Of a DNA stretch of 64,000 bases, positions 35,919 through 45,174 are shown one piece after another. Within the stretch, counting starts at the first letter, position 1. Each line of letters begins with the position of its first letter. The position numbers and the translations under genes are program-made. The stretch is from an uncultured Gemmatimonadota bacterium (GTDB lineage Bacteria > Gemmatimonadota > Gemmatimonadetes > Gemmatimonadales > Gemmatimonadaceae): contig CAMLIT010000004.1 in assembly GCA_946480295.1 (NCBI GenBank), positions 1-64,000 on the forward strand, written 5' to 3'. Under the pieces are notes generated by a model, which did not search any database, had not been told where the DNA came from, and was given only the letters and a program-made list of their open reading frames with translations.

Positions 35919-38186
35919 GTGGAGTCCCGCCAGCCATCCCGTTCGTCCCGCGGCGCCTTCGCGTCCATCGCGCTCGTCGTGCTGCTCGGCGTCGTGCTCG
36001 CCATCCCCTCGTCCGTGCTCGCCCAGGCCACGGGGACCATCACCGGTACGGTGACGGAGACGCCGGCGCTCCCCCTCGCGGGCGCGCGGGTGACCGTGGT
36101 GGGGGTGCAGCGCGCGGCGGTGACCGACGAGCGGGGGCGGTACCGGCTCGATGGCCTCGCCGCCGGATCTTACGAGGTCACCGCCACGTCCATCGGTCAC
36201 GAGCCGGCGCATCGCACGGTGCGGGTGACGGTCGGCTCCACGACCACCGCCGATTTCGCGCTGCGGCGCGGCTCGGTGCTCCTGTCGCAGATGGTCGTCA
36301 GTGCGACGCGAACCGCGCAGCCGGCGAACGAGGTCGCGGCCACCGTGAACGTGCTCTCGCCGGAGCAGGTGCGGAGCGCGCCGGCCCGGACCACGGACGA
36401 TCTCCTTCGCGAGATGCCGGGCGTCGAGCTGCCGCGCACGTCGAGCACCGTCTCGGGGCCGGAGGAGATCGTCTCCATCCGCGGCGCCGACGAGGGGCGG
36501 ACGCTCGTGCTCCTCGACGGCGTGCCGCTCAACGATCCGTGGGGCGAGTGGATCCAGTGGAACCGCGCTCCGCGTTTCCAGCTCGACCACGTCGAAGTGC
36601 TCGAGGGGGGCGGCTCGAGCCTCTACGGCAATTACGCGATGGGTGGCGTCGTGTCGATCACGAGCCGGCCGATCGTGCAGCACGGGTACGAGGTCACGGC
36701 GAGCGGCGGGAGCCGCGGCGCCGCGGACGTCTCGCTCTACGGCAGCGGCGTGACGCGCGCCCTCGGCTACTCGCTCGGCGCCGACTACGGCACCGGCGGC
36801 GGCTACAACACCCTGCGGCCGGACCAGCGCGGCCCCGTGGACCAGGCGAGCCAGACGACGCGCCGGAACGTCACCGGCCGCGCGGAGTACGCGCTCGGCG
36901 CCGGTCGCACGGTGTTCGCGTCCGCCAACTGGTTCGACGACGACCGCAGCCTCGGCACCCCGCTCACGGAGCCGAACCGCCGGCGCATCGCCAGCGGCGC
37001 CCTCGGCGGCAACTTCGGTTCCGTCCTCGGCGGCACCGTGCAGTTGCGCGCCTACGGCCAGCACCAGCAGTACGACAGCCGCTCGTCGATCGTCAACGCG
37101 CAGCGCACCAGCGAGTCGCCGAACGTGGCGCAGTCCATCCCCAGCCACGACCTCGGCGGCTCGGTGCAGTGGTCGCGCGCCGCCGGAATGTTCGAGTCGA
37201 TCGCCGCGGGAGCGGACTACCGCTACATGGTCGGCGAGATGGACGAGACGGTGTATCCCGCGGGGGGCGCCACGCGCGATGCGGGTGGGCGGCAGCAGGT
37301 CGGCGGCGTGTTCGTGCAGGGCGTGCTCGCGCCGGTCGAGCCGCTCCGCATCGAGGCGAGCGCGCGCGTCGACGACTGGAAGAGCTACGCCGGCTCGACC
37401 ACGAACACCGCCGGCGCCACGACGCACTACGACGCGAAGGCCAACTCCGCCTTCGCGCCGCGCATCGGGGTGCGGTACGCGCTCCTGCCCGGGCTCACGC
37501 TGCGCGGCTCGTACTACCAGGCGTTCCGTGCGCCGACGCTCTCCGAGGAGTACCGGACGTTCTACGCGGGGCCGAACACCTTTATGGGGAATCCGGAGCT
37601 GACCCCCGAGCACCTCACCGGGTGGGACGCGGGATTCGACTGGGAGCCGGCGACGAGCGTGGAGCTGCGCGCGACGGTGTTCGGCAACCGCTATCGCGAC
37701 CTCGACGACTTCACCTTCGTGCGCCCGGATCCGGCCACCGGCGGCGTCGTGCTCCAGCGGCAGAACCTCGGCCGCGCGCGCGCAAACGGCGCGGAGGCGG
37801 AGGTCGGCGTGCGCGTGCTGCCGCAGCTCATGCTCTCCGCGAGCTACAACTACGACGACGCACGCGTGGTGAGCACGGGCAAGCCGGTGAACCGCGTGCC
37901 CCTCCAGCGCGGCTCGGCGCGCGTGACGTGGAGCGCGCCGTCCATCGCGACGGTGAACGCGATCTGGCGCTACGAAGGGCCGAACCACGCGCTCGGCGGC
38001 GCGCGGATGGCGCCGTACGCGCTCGTCGACCTCGACGCGCGGCGCGCGATCCGGCGCGACGTGGACCTCTTCGTGAGCGTCGAGAATCTCTTCGACCGAC
38101 AGTACACTGCGAACTGGGCCGGCCCGCTCGAGTACCTGGGGCTCCCCCGCACCCTGCGCGCCGGACTCTCCGTCGGCAGCTTCTGA
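35919..38186 (+). CDS. TonB-dependent receptor, probably for heme
   Basis: A 755-residue outer-membrane receptor. After the signal peptide (to VLAQ) comes a carboxypeptidase-regulatory-like domain (GTVTETPALPLAGARVTVVG), a plug (PGVELPRT, VSIRGADEGRTLVLLDGVP, VLEGGGSSLYGNYAMGGVV) and a barrel ending in a C-terminal Phe. FRAP followed by NPEL in the barrel is reminiscent of heme receptors. The GTG start has AGGAGG 9 bases upstream. It heads an operon with HmuTUV-type genes, which supports heme; cobalamin or another metallophore is the alternative. Confidence 0.88.
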   Translation: MESRQPSRSSRGAFASIALVVLLGVVLAIPSSVLAQATGTITGTVTETPALPLAGARVTVVGVQRAAVTDERGRYRLDGLAAGSYEVTATSIGHEPAHRTVRVTVGSTTTADFALRRGSVLLSQMVVSATRTAQPANEVAATVNVLSPEQVRSAPARTTDDLLREMPGVELPRTSSTVSGPEEIVSIRGADEGRTLVLLDGVPLNDPWGEWIQWNRAPRFQLDHVEVLEGGGSSLYGNYAMGGVVSITSRPIVQHGYEVTASGGSRGAADVSLYGSGVTRALGYSLGADYGTGGGYNTLRPDQRGPVDQASQTTRRNVTGRAEYALGAGRTVFASANWFDDDRSLGTPLTEPNRRRIASGALGGNFGSVLGGTVQLRAYGQHQQYDSRSSIVNAQRTSESPNVAQSIPSHDLGGSVQWSRAAGMFESIAAGADYRYMVGEMDETVYPAGGATRDAGGRQQVGGVFVQGVLAPVEPLRIEASARVDDWKSYAGSTTNTAGATTHYDAKANSAFAPRIGVRYALLPGLTLRGSYYQAFRAPTLSEEYRTFYAGPNTFMGNPELTPEHLTGWDAGFDWEPATSVELRATVFGNRYRDLDDFTFVRPDPATGGVVLQRQNLGRARANGAEAEVGVRVLPQLMLSASYNYDDARVVSTGKPVNRVPLQRGSARVTWSAPSIATVNAIWRYEGPNHALGGARMAPYALVDLDARRAIRRDVDLFVSVENLFDRQYTANWAGPLEYLGLPRTLRAGLSVGSF

Positions 38187-38193
38187 TCCCGCC

Positions 38194-39063
38194 TTGCGAT
38201 ACCTGAAATTCCTCGTCGCCGCGCTGGCGCTCACCGCCTGCCAGCGCGGCGCGGCCACGTCCACCGGCCAGCGCGTGGTCTGCGTCTCGAAGCAGATCAA
38301 CGAGTACCTCTTCGACATCCACGCCGAGAGCGTCCTCGTCGCCCGCGACCTGACCTCGGTCTATCCGCCGCAGATCAAGCGCCTGCCGTCGGTCGGCTAT
38401 CACCGCGCGCTGAGCGCGGAGGGGATCATCTCCATGCGGCCGACCATGTTCCTCACCGACGGCAACGTCGGGCCGCAGAGCGTGCTCGATCAGCTCCGCA
38501 AGGTCGGCATCCCCGTGGTCGTCATGGATCCCGGCTCGACGCCGGACAGCGCCGAGCAGCTCATGGCGCGCCTCGGCCGGACCTTCCACCACGAGCACGA
38601 CGCCGACAGCGTACTGGCGGCGTGGCGGCGCGGGATGGCCGAGGCGCTGGCCGACACCCTGCGCTGGCGCGGCCAGCGGAAGCCGCGCGTCCTCGTCATG
38701 CACTTCGGCCAGCTCGTGAACGACTACCTCGCCGTGAACCGCGGCAGTGCGGCCGACCAGATGATCCGCTGGGCAGGCGGTGTGAACGCGGTGGATTCGG
38801 TGGGCGGCATGACGCGGCTCACGCCGGAGTTGATCGCGAAGGCGGCGCCCGACGTGATCGTGGCGACCGACCTCGGCTTCGATCGCCTGGGCGGCGTCGC
38901 GCAGTTCGCCGCGCTGCCCGGCGTGGCGCTCACGCCCGCGGGGCGCGCGAAGCGCATCTACCGCGTGGACGAGACCGAGGTGATGTACCACGGTCCGCGC
39001 ACGCCGGCCACCGTCCGCAAGCTCGCGCAATGGTTCCACCCGGATTCCATCGCGCGACGGTGA
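38194..39063 (+). CDS. hmuT: heme-binding lipoprotein of ABC importer (HmuT-like)
   Basis: A 289-residue periplasmic binding protein with a lipoprotein signal (LALTAC). The segment LPSVGYHRALSAEGI places Tyr69 where ShuT/HmuT proteins coordinate heme. VIVATDLGFDRLGG, LPGVALTPAGRAKRIYRVD and MYHGPRTP match the C-terminal lobe of the hemin family. The start is a TTG at 38194, seven bases after the receptor stop. A BtuF-like vitamin B12 role is less likely given Tyr69. Confidence 0.82.
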   Translation: MRYLKFLVAALALTACQRGAATSTGQRVVCVSKQINEYLFDIHAESVLVARDLTSVYPPQIKRLPSVGYHRALSAEGIISMRPTMFLTDGNVGPQSVLDQLRKVGIPVVVMDPGSTPDSAEQLMARLGRTFHHEHDADSVLAAWRRGMAEALADTLRWRGQRKPRVLVMHFGQLVNDYLAVNRGSAADQMIRWAGGVNAVDSVGGMTRLTPELIAKAAPDVIVATDLGFDRLGGVAQFAALPGVALTPAGRAKRIYRVDETEVMYHGPRTPATVRKLAQWFHPDSIARR

Positions 39064-39085
39064 TCGCCACGGGCGCCGGCGGACG

Positions 39086-40150
39086 ATGCTGAGGCGCTGG
39101 CCGTTCGGCCGCATCCACCTGCTCCTGGCGGTCCTCCTCGTCGCGGCGCTGTTCGCGTCGGCGGGGATCGGCGCCTTCACCTTCACCCCGGCGCAGATCG
39201 TCGAGTATCTCGGCCGCGCGGCGGGGCTCGTGCACGCGCCGTCGTCGAGCGCGCTCGGCGAGAACGTCTTCCTCCGGCTGCGCCTCCCGCGCGTGCTGCT
39301 CGCCGCGCTCACCGGCGCGGTGCTCGGGGTGTCGGGGACGCTGATGCAGGGGCTCTTTCGCAACCCGATCGTCGAGCCGGGGCTCGCCGGTACCTCGGCC
39401 GGCGCGGCGCTCGGGGCCGCGCTCGTCTTCGTCTTCGGCGGCGCGAGCACGTTCGCCTTCACCGCGCCCCTCGGCTCCCTCGCCGTGCCGCTGCTCGCCT
39501 TCGCCGGCGCCTTCGGCGCGACGATGCTCGTCTATCGGCTCTCCAGCTCGTTCGGCAAGGTGAACGTGTTCACCCTGCTTCTCGCGGGGATCGCCGTGAA
39601 CGCGGTGTGCAGCGCCGGCACCGGCTTCCTCTCCTACGTCGCCCGCGACCCGCAGGCGCGCAACATCACCTTCTGGAACCTCGGCACGTTCACGACCGCG
39701 GACTGGCGCGGCGTGGCGCTCGTCGCGCTCTGCTTCGCCGCCTGCTTCGCGTGGGCGCTGCGCTACGGGAAGTCGCTGAACGCGCTCATGCTCGGCGAGG
39801 ACGAGGCCGCGCTGCTCGGCGTGGACCCGCGGCGGCTCATCCTCCAGCTCCTCATCGTCAACACGATCATGGTGGCGGTCGCCACGGCCATGGTCGGGGT
39901 GATCGCCTTCGTCGGCCTGGTGGTGCCGCACGTCCTGCGCATCCTGCGGTCGTCCGACTACACCTTCCTGCTTCCCGCGTCCGCGCTGCTCGGCGCCGTG
40001 CTGATGGAGCTCGTCGACATCGTCGCGCGCGTGATCATCCCGCCGGCGGAGCTGCCGATCGGCATCATCACCGCCGTCATCGGCGCGCCGATCTTCCTCT
40101 GGATCCTGCTGCGCGAGGAACGGCGCGGCGGAGCGGGGTTCTATGGTTGA
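39086..40150 (+). CDS. hmuU: FecCD-family ABC permease (HmuU-like)
   Basis: A 354-residue permease with about 10 helices. Family blocks are LRLPRVLLAALTGAVLGVSGTLMQGLFRNP, PGLAGTSAGAALGA, LGEDEAALLGVD and VGVIAFVGLVVPHVLR with PIGIITAVIGAPIFLWIL at the end. It would pair with the HmuT-like and ATPase neighbours. Its last 8 bases overlap the ATPase start. Confidence 0.93.
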   Translation: MLRRWPFGRIHLLLAVLLVAALFASAGIGAFTFTPAQIVEYLGRAAGLVHAPSSSALGENVFLRLRLPRVLLAALTGAVLGVSGTLMQGLFRNPIVEPGLAGTSAGAALGAALVFVFGGASTFAFTAPLGSLAVPLLAFAGAFGATMLVYRLSSSFGKVNVFTLLLAGIAVNAVCSAGTGFLSYVARDPQARNITFWNLGTFTTADWRGVALVALCFAACFAWALRYGKSLNALMLGEDEAALLGVDPRRLILQLLIVNTIMVAVATAMVGVIAFVGLVVPHVLRILRSSDYTFLLPASALLGAVLMELVDIVARVIIPPAELPIGIITAVIGAPIFLWILLREERRGGAGFYG

Positions 40151-40928
40151 GGTGCAGGGCGTGGGCTACCGCGCGGGGGACACGATCATCCTCGACGACG
40201 TGAGCGTGCGCTTCCGTCCCGGGCGCTTCAACGTCGTGCTGGGACCGAACGGCGCCGGCAAGTCCACGCTGCTGAAGATCGCCACGGGGCTCGTGCGCCC
40301 GACGAGCGGCCGCGTGCTGTACGACGGCGTGGACGTCGCGCGCATCCCCGGCGAATCCCTCGCGCGCCGGCGCGCCGTGCTCTCGCAGCACGTGGACCTC
40401 GCCTTCCCGCTCCCGGTGCACGACGTGGTGCTCATGGGGCGCTACCCGCACTACGGCCGCGCCCCGTCCCGCCACGACCGCGCGATCGTCGAGCGCGCGC
40501 TCGAGATGGTGGGCATGGTGGAGAAGCGCGCGCAGGAGTACCCGACGCTCTCCGGCGGCGAGCAGCAGAAGGTGCAGCTCGCGCGGGTGCTGGCGCAGAT
40601 CTGGAACTACGACGAGCCGCGCGAGCCGACGTGCCTCTTCCTCGACGAGCCGACGAGCAGCCTCGACGTGCACTACCAGATCCACCTGCTCGACGTCGCG
40701 CGCGGGCTGCTGGCCAACGACTGCACCGTCGTCGCCATCCTGCACGATCTCAACGTCGCGTTCCACTACGGCGACAGCTTCTTCCTGCTCGAGCGCGGGC
40801 GGCTGGTGCACGAGACGGACGATGCCGAGTCGATTCCGGCGCCCCTCCTCGAGCGCGTGTTCCAGGTGCGCGCGCGCCGCCTCATCGATCCCGAGACCGG
40901 CGAGGGCTTCTGGCGGTTCGCGCTGTGA
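40143..40928 (+). CDS. hmuV: heme-type ABC importer ATPase (HmuV-like)
   Basis: A 261-residue ATPase. Walker A GPNGAGKST, signature LSGGEQQKVQLARVL, Walker B CLFLDEPTSSLD, H-loop AILHDLN. The QHVDLAFPLPVHDVVLMGRYPHYG block and the split EPREPTCLFLDEP before Walker B are typical of HmuV. Overlaps the permease by 8 bases. The stop codon forms the base of a hairpin shared with the convergent dedA gene. Confidence 0.92.
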   Translation: MVEVQGVGYRAGDTIILDDVSVRFRPGRFNVVLGPNGAGKSTLLKIATGLVRPTSGRVLYDGVDVARIPGESLARRRAVLSQHVDLAFPLPVHDVVLMGRYPHYGRAPSRHDRAIVERALEMVGMVEKRAQEYPTLSGGEQQKVQLARVLAQIWNYDEPREPTCLFLDEPTSSLDVHYQIHLLDVARGLLANDCTVVAILHDLNVAFHYGDSFFLLERGRLVHETDDAESIPAPLLERVFQVRARRLIDPETGEGFWRFAL

Positions 40929-40952
40929 CCGGCGAGAGCGGGACGCCGGTCA
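40926..40952. terminator. bidirectional hairpin formed by two stop codons
   Basis: TGACCGGCG (40926-40934) pairs with CGCCGGTCA (40944-40952): a 9-bp stem whose two ends are exactly the TGA of hmuV and the TGA of dedA on the other strand. Confidence 0.55.
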
Positions 40953-41555
40953 GCGCGCCCGCTGCCGCCGTCGACGGAGCAGCCACACCGCCGCCCACAC
41001 GAGGAGCGCGCCGAGGATGATCCACGACGCCGGCGCCACGTACCTGTCCACCCTGGCGTAGTTGACGCCGAGCAGGTGGCCCAGCCAGGCGAGCACCGCG
41101 CACCAGACGAGCGTGCCCGCGAAGTTCGCGATCGCGAACACGACGACGTTCATGCGCGCGAAGCCGGCCGGGATCGCGATGAGCCCGCGCAGCCCTGGCA
41201 GGAGCTGACTCAGGAAGACCGCGAGCCTGCCCCGTCGCTGGAAGCGGTCGTTCGCCTTCTCCATGTCGGCGCGCCGCAGCAGAAGCCAGCGGCCGTGGCG
41301 ATCGACGAAATCCGTGAGCCGCTCCTCGCCGAGCCCGCGCGCCGCCGCGTACACCGGCAGCGCGCCCAGCACCGAGCCGATGCTGCCGGCGACGATGACC
41401 CCGACCAGGCTCATCGCGCCCTCCGCGGACTCGAAGCCGGCGAGCGGCATGATCAGCTCGGATGGCAGGGGGAGGACGACGTTCTCGATCGCCATGAGCA
41501 GCGCCACGCCCGCGTAGCCAAACGAGCCGACGAGATGAGCGATCCACTGGATCAT
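40950..41555 (-). CDS. DedA-family inner-membrane protein
   Basis: A 201-residue membrane protein of the DedA (SNARE-associated/VTT) family. GYAGVALLMAIENVVLPLPSE holds the conserved E..P..P/S..E motif, and FLSQLLPGLRGLIAIPAGFARM the F/GR..P..R..ipAG motif. About five hydrophobic segments are visible. DedA proteins are implicated in lipid carrier recycling and membrane homeostasis. Stands alone, convergent with the heme operon. Confidence 0.9.
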   Translation of the reverse strand: MIQWIAHLVGSFGYAGVALLMAIENVVLPLPSELIMPLAGFESAEGAMSLVGVIVAGSIGSVLGALPVYAAARGLGEERLTDFVDRHGRWLLLRRADMEKANDRFQRRGRLAVFLSQLLPGLRGLIAIPAGFARMNVVVFAIANFAGTLVWCAVLAWLGHLLGVNYARVDRYVAPASWIILGALLVWAAVWLLRRRRQRAR

Positions 41556-41700
41556 CCGCGCCGGCGGTGCAAGGCTGCGGCCATCGGCTCAGGACGCCTC
41601 CCGGGACCAACCTCGGCCTGGCCCGCATTTCGCCTTATTGCTGGGTCGGGGGCGCGGTCGCCGCAACCGCGCCGTGGATGAACGAGGAGCGAAGGACCCG

Positions 41701-43443
41701 ATGATGGATCACCGATCGAACGCGAAGCACCTGCACACGCTGGCCACCTGGCTGCTCATCCCGCTGCTCCTGCTCGGCTCGGCATGCAGGAGCCGGAATG
41801 AATCGAGGGGAGACGTCGCCCTGAACTGGGTGCCCCGGCCGGGCAACGCCATCCAGGCCGTGCCCCTCGACCAGGTGAAGCACGCGATCGACGTGCGCCT
41901 CGACGGATCGCCGCCGGCGAACGTCAGCGCCGATCGCTGGCATCATGTTCACACCTTGTACAAGACCTTCGCCGGGTCGCCGCTCTGGCTGCGCGAGAAC
42001 GGCACCGACCCGCAGCGCGCGCCGGCGCTCATCGACGCGCTGAACGACGCGACGAACGACGCGCTCGACTTCCAGGACATCCCGCTGGCCGATCTCCAGC
42101 GCGCGCTCGCCGCCCTCAAGCAGGCGAAGCAGCCCACCGCCGAGCAGCTCGCCGACGCCGACGTGCTCCTCACGTCCGCGTACGTGACGCTCGGCGAGGA
42201 CCTGCTCACCGGCGAGATCGATCCGCGGAAGATGTCGCAGGGCTGGCACATCAATCCGCAGGAAGAGCACGTGGACAGCGCGCTCGTACGCTCGCTGCGG
42301 AACGATTCGCTCGCCGCGTCGATCGCGGCGATGCGGCCGGAGGACCCCGGCTACGACGGCCTGCGCAAGGCGCTCGCGACCTATCGCGGCCTCGTCGCGC
42401 GCGGCGGCTGGCCGAGTGTGCCGGCTGGCCGTGCGCTGAAGCCGGGGGACACGGATTCGCCCGCGCGGCTCCAGGCCTTGCGCGCGCGTCTCGCCGCGGA
42501 GGGCTACACCGCCGGCGCCGGCGCGCCGCCCGCGCCGGCGGGAGCCAGCGCCGCCGGCGGCCGTGCCGTCTACGACCGGCAGCTCGCCGGGGCGCTCGCC
42601 GAGTTCCAGGCGCGGCACGCCATCGGCGTCGACTCGATCCTCGGCAGCGAGACGGTGGACGCGCTCAACAAGCCGGCCGACTACCGCCTCGGCCAGATCG
42701 CGGCGAACCTCGAACGCTTCCGCTGGATGCCGCGGACCCTCGGCTCGCGGTACATCCTCGTGAACGTGCCCGCCTTCCGGCTCGAGGCGTACGACAGCGG
42801 CCAGAAGGCGCTGGAGATGAAGGTGATCGTCGGCGCGGAGTACGAGGACCGGCGCACGCCGGTGTTCAGCGACTACATGCAGTACGTGGTCTTCCGGCCG
42901 TACTGGCTGGTGACCGACAGCATCGCCGCGAGGGAAATCTGGCCGAAGGCCGAGGCGGACCCGTCGTACCTCGAGCGGAACAACTACGAGGTGTACGACG
43001 ACCACGGCACCCGCCGCATCCGCCAGCTCCCGGGAGCGAAGAACTCGCTCGGCCTCGTGAAGTTCATGTTCCCGAACGACTTCAACATCTACCTCCACGA
43101 CACGCCGGAGGATCAGCTCTTCGAGAAGGACGTGCGCGCGTTCAGCCACGGGTGCATCCGCCTGGAGAAGCCGGCGCAGCTCGCGTCGTGGGTGCTGGGT
43201 TGGCCGATGGACCGCGTCCAGCGGCAGATGCACGACGGTCCGGACAACCACCAGGTGGACCTGCCGCACCGGATCCCGGTGTACATCGCCTACTTCACGG
43301 CGTACATGCGCGACGGGCAGCTCTACTTCGGGAACGACCTGTACGACCGCGACGACACGATGGTGCAGGCGGTGGCGGCGGGCGCGTCGCCGAGCGCGGC
43401 GACGCTGCAGACGCTCCAGGCGCTGAAGCAGCTCGTGAGCTGA
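41701..43443 (+). CDS. L,D-transpeptidase of the YcbB (LdtD) type, lipoprotein
   Basis: A 580-residue cell-wall enzyme predicted to form 3-3 cross-links in peptidoglycan. The N-terminus is a lipoprotein signal (LLIPLLLLGSAC). A scaffold domain follows (VTLGEDLLTGEIDPRKM), then a peptidoglycan-binding segment (LAEFQARHAIGVDSILGSETVDAL, about 290-315). The YkuD catalytic domain carries HDTPEDQLFEKDVRAFSHGCIRL-type sequence with His483, Gly484 and Cys485. The ATG at 41701 is followed by a second ATG; either could start. A 34-base upstream inverted repeat is weak. Confidence 0.92.
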   Translation: MMDHRSNAKHLHTLATWLLIPLLLLGSACRSRNESRGDVALNWVPRPGNAIQAVPLDQVKHAIDVRLDGSPPANVSADRWHHVHTLYKTFAGSPLWLRENGTDPQRAPALIDALNDATNDALDFQDIPLADLQRALAALKQAKQPTAEQLADADVLLTSAYVTLGEDLLTGEIDPRKMSQGWHINPQEEHVDSALVRSLRNDSLAASIAAMRPEDPGYDGLRKALATYRGLVARGGWPSVPAGRALKPGDTDSPARLQALRARLAAEGYTAGAGAPPAPAGASAAGGRAVYDRQLAGALAEFQARHAIGVDSILGSETVDALNKPADYRLGQIAANLERFRWMPRTLGSRYILVNVPAFRLEAYDSGQKALEMKVIVGAEYEDRRTPVFSDYMQYVVFRPYWLVTDSIAAREIWPKAEADPSYLERNNYEVYDDHGTRRIRQLPGAKNSLGLVKFMFPNDFNIYLHDTPEDQLFEKDVRAFSHGCIRLEKPAQLASWVLGWPMDRVQRQMHDGPDNHQVDLPHRIPVYIAYFTAYMRDGQLYFGNDLYDRDDTMVQAVAAGASPSAATLQTLQALKQLVS

Positions 43444-43470
43444 GCGGGGGCGGCAGGCGGCCGGGCAGGG

Positions 43471-43496
43471 GAGAGGGCGCCGGGAGGCGCCCTCTC
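43471..43496 (+). terminator. hairpin after the L,D-transpeptidase
   Basis: Perfect 11-bp stem (43471-43481 with 43486-43496), 4-base loop, 27 bases after the stop. Confidence 0.6.
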
Positions 43497-43526
43497 TCGT
43501 GGCCGGAGAATAAGTCAAAGTGTTCA

Positions 43527-43555
43527 TTGACATATTCACCGGCCGGCCTTAGCAT
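43527..43555 (+). promoter_or_regulatory. sigma70-type promoter of the first DUF4142 gene
   Basis: TTGACA (43527-43532) and TAGCAT (43550-43555) with a 17-base spacer, 51 bases before the ATG, in the most AT-rich stretch nearby. Confidence 0.6.
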
Positions 43556-43606
43556 CGCTTCGCGGCAGCAGTCCTCGCGGTTCACGTCCAGATCTCGGAG
43601 GCTCAC

Positions 43607-44182
43607 ATGCGGCACTTCTCGATGCGGTCCGTCGTCCTCTCGCTCGGCGTCCTCGGCGCCGTCGGCACCCTCTCGCTCCTCCCGGCCGCGGCGCGCGCGC
43701 AGGGACCGGCGGCCGCCGCGGCACCCGCGGCCACCCTGAACGACCCGACCATCGTCGCCATCTTCGACGCGGCGAACAGCTGGGACATGGAGACCGGCGC
43801 CCTCGGCGCGCGGAAGGCGACGACCAGGGCGCTGCGCGACTTCGCCGCGCAGCTCGTCCGCGACCACCGCGCCGTGCGGCAGCAGGGGCGCGACCTGGCG
43901 ACGAAGCTGGGGGTGACCCCGACGCCTCCGCGCGACTTCGCCATGGCGAAGGACCACGCGACGGCGATGCGCGAGCTCGAGGAGGCGCACGGCAAGGCGT
44001 TCGACCGCGCCTTCCTCGAGCACGAGGTGCGCTTCCACAAGGCAGTGATCGATGCCGTCAACCAGACCCTCCTTCCGTCGCTGCACAACGAGCAGGTGAA
44101 GGACCTCGTCAAGAAGGTCGCGCCGGCGTTCCAGGCGCACATGGAGATGGCGCAGCACCTGCTCGACCAGCTCGGCAACTGA
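43607..44182 (+). CDS. DUF4142 (ferritin-like helical) exported protein 1
   Basis: A 191-residue exported protein with a signal peptide (LSLLPAAARAQ) rather than a lipobox. The mature part is a four-helix DUF4142 domain: NDPTIVAIFDAANSWDMETG, RDFAAQLVRDHRAVRQQG, FDRAFLEHEVRFHKAVIDAVNQ. The His and Glu residues on the helices resemble a metal-binding or ferritin-like bundle, but function is unknown. CGGAGG at 43596-43601 lies 5 bases before the ATG. Two further paralogues occur at 59920 and 62686. Confidence 0.9.
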   Translation: MRHFSMRSVVLSLGVLGAVGTLSLLPAAARAQGPAAAAAPAATLNDPTIVAIFDAANSWDMETGALGARKATTRALRDFAAQLVRDHRAVRQQGRDLATKLGVTPTPPRDFAMAKDHATAMRELEEAHGKAFDRAFLEHEVRFHKAVIDAVNQTLLPSLHNEQVKDLVKKVAPAFQAHMEMAQHLLDQLGN

Positions 44183-44203
44183 CGGCAGCCCGACGTGGAA
44201 CCA

Positions 44204-44237
44204 GGCCGGCCGTGGCGTGATTCGCCCACGGCCGGCC
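44204..44237 (+). terminator. hairpin after DUF4142 protein 1
   Basis: 12-bp perfect stem (44204-44215 with 44226-44237) that can extend inward past one bulged base; 21 bases after the stop. Confidence 0.6.
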
Positions 44238-44314
44238 GGTACGTCCGCGGCATCCCGCCGCGCACCCGTCCCGCCGCGGCACGAACGAGGTCGCGTTCCA
44301 GAGGAGGCATCATC

Positions 44315-44710
44315 ATGCGTCGCTCCACGCTGCTCGTGCGCACGCTCGCCGTCGCCCAGCTCTCGGTCCTGCTCGCGCTCGCGGGCTGCGGCGGGAGCGG
44401 CTCGCCGACCGGCACGAACACCGGCGGCAACAACGGTGGAGGTGGTGGCGGTGGATCGACGAGCAACGCGATCTCGGTCCGCGACAACTCGTTCAGCCCG
44501 AACGCCACCACCGTCGCGCCGGGCACCACGGTGACGTGGACGTGGAGCGGCTCCAACCCGCACAACGTCACCTTCGACGACGGCAGCAACGTCGCGTCGG
44601 ACACGCAGTCGAGCGGCACCTTCAGCCGCACCTTCCAGAACGCGGGCACCTACAACTACCACTGCACCGTGCACGGCGCGGCGATGTCTGGCACGATCAC
44701 GGTGCGGTGA
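44315..44710 (+). CDS. cupredoxin (plastocyanin-like) lipoprotein
   Basis: A 131-residue blue-copper-type protein. It has a lipoprotein signal (LALAGC), a Gly/Asn-rich linker to about residue 50, then a cupredoxin domain: ISVRDNSFSPNATTV, TWTWSGSNPHNVTF and YNYHCTVHGAAMSGTI. The four copper ligands are H83, C117, H120 and M124. GAGGAGG at 44301-44307 precedes the ATG. The stop overlaps the Rieske gene start by one base, so the two redox proteins are probably made together. Confidence 0.92.
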   Translation: MRRSTLLVRTLAVAQLSVLLALAGCGGSGSPTGTNTGGNNGGGGGGGSTSNAISVRDNSFSPNATTVAPGTTVTWTWSGSNPHNVTFDDGSNVASDTQSSGTFSRTFQNAGTYNYHCTVHGAAMSGTITVR

Positions 44711-45168
44711 TGCGGGCGTGCGGTCGCGACTGTCACTGCAGCCGCCGCGTGTTCCTCGGGGACGCGGCGGCCGGGGCTGCCGCGGTGCTCGGCATCCTCG
44801 CCTCGCTCGGGTCGAGCGGCGCGAGCGGCGAGCGACGCTACGCCATTCCCTCCGCGGACGGCGTCACGATCGACGCCGGCGAATCGGTGATCATCGCCCG
44901 GGTGGACGGCGCGGTGTACGCGTTCTCGCTGGCGTGCCCGCACCAGAACACCGCGCTCCGCTGGGACGCCGATCGACGCGGCTTCCACTGTCCCAAGCAC
45001 CACTCGCTCTTTCGCGGCGACGGCACGTTGATCGAGGGACGCGCGAAGCGATCCATGGACCGCTTCGCGATCCGCCGCGACGCCGTCGACGTGCTCGTGG
45101 ATCTCGATCGACTCTACCAGCAGGACACCGATCCCGGGCCGTGGGCCGCGGCGGTGGTGCGGCTCTGA
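44710..45168 (+). CDS. Rieske [2Fe-2S] protein with twin-arginine-like signal
   Basis: A 152-residue Rieske protein. SRRVFLGDAAAGAAAVLGILA (first 20 residues: a twin-arginine-like leader) suggests export of the folded cluster protein. The cluster ligands are C76 and H78 (CPHQ) and C94 and H97 (CPKH). An unusual Cys-rich start (C4, C8, C10) precedes the signal. It could exchange electrons with the adjacent cupredoxin; a dedicated enzyme partner is not in the window. Confidence 0.88.
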   Translation: MRACGRDCHCSRRVFLGDAAAGAAAVLGILASLGSSGASGERRYAIPSADGVTIDAGESVIIARVDGAVYAFSLACPHQNTALRWDADRRGFHCPKHHSLFRGDGTLIEGRAKRSMDRFAIRRDAVDVLVDLDRLYQQDTDPGPWAAAVVRL

Positions 45169-45174
45169 CGTCGA

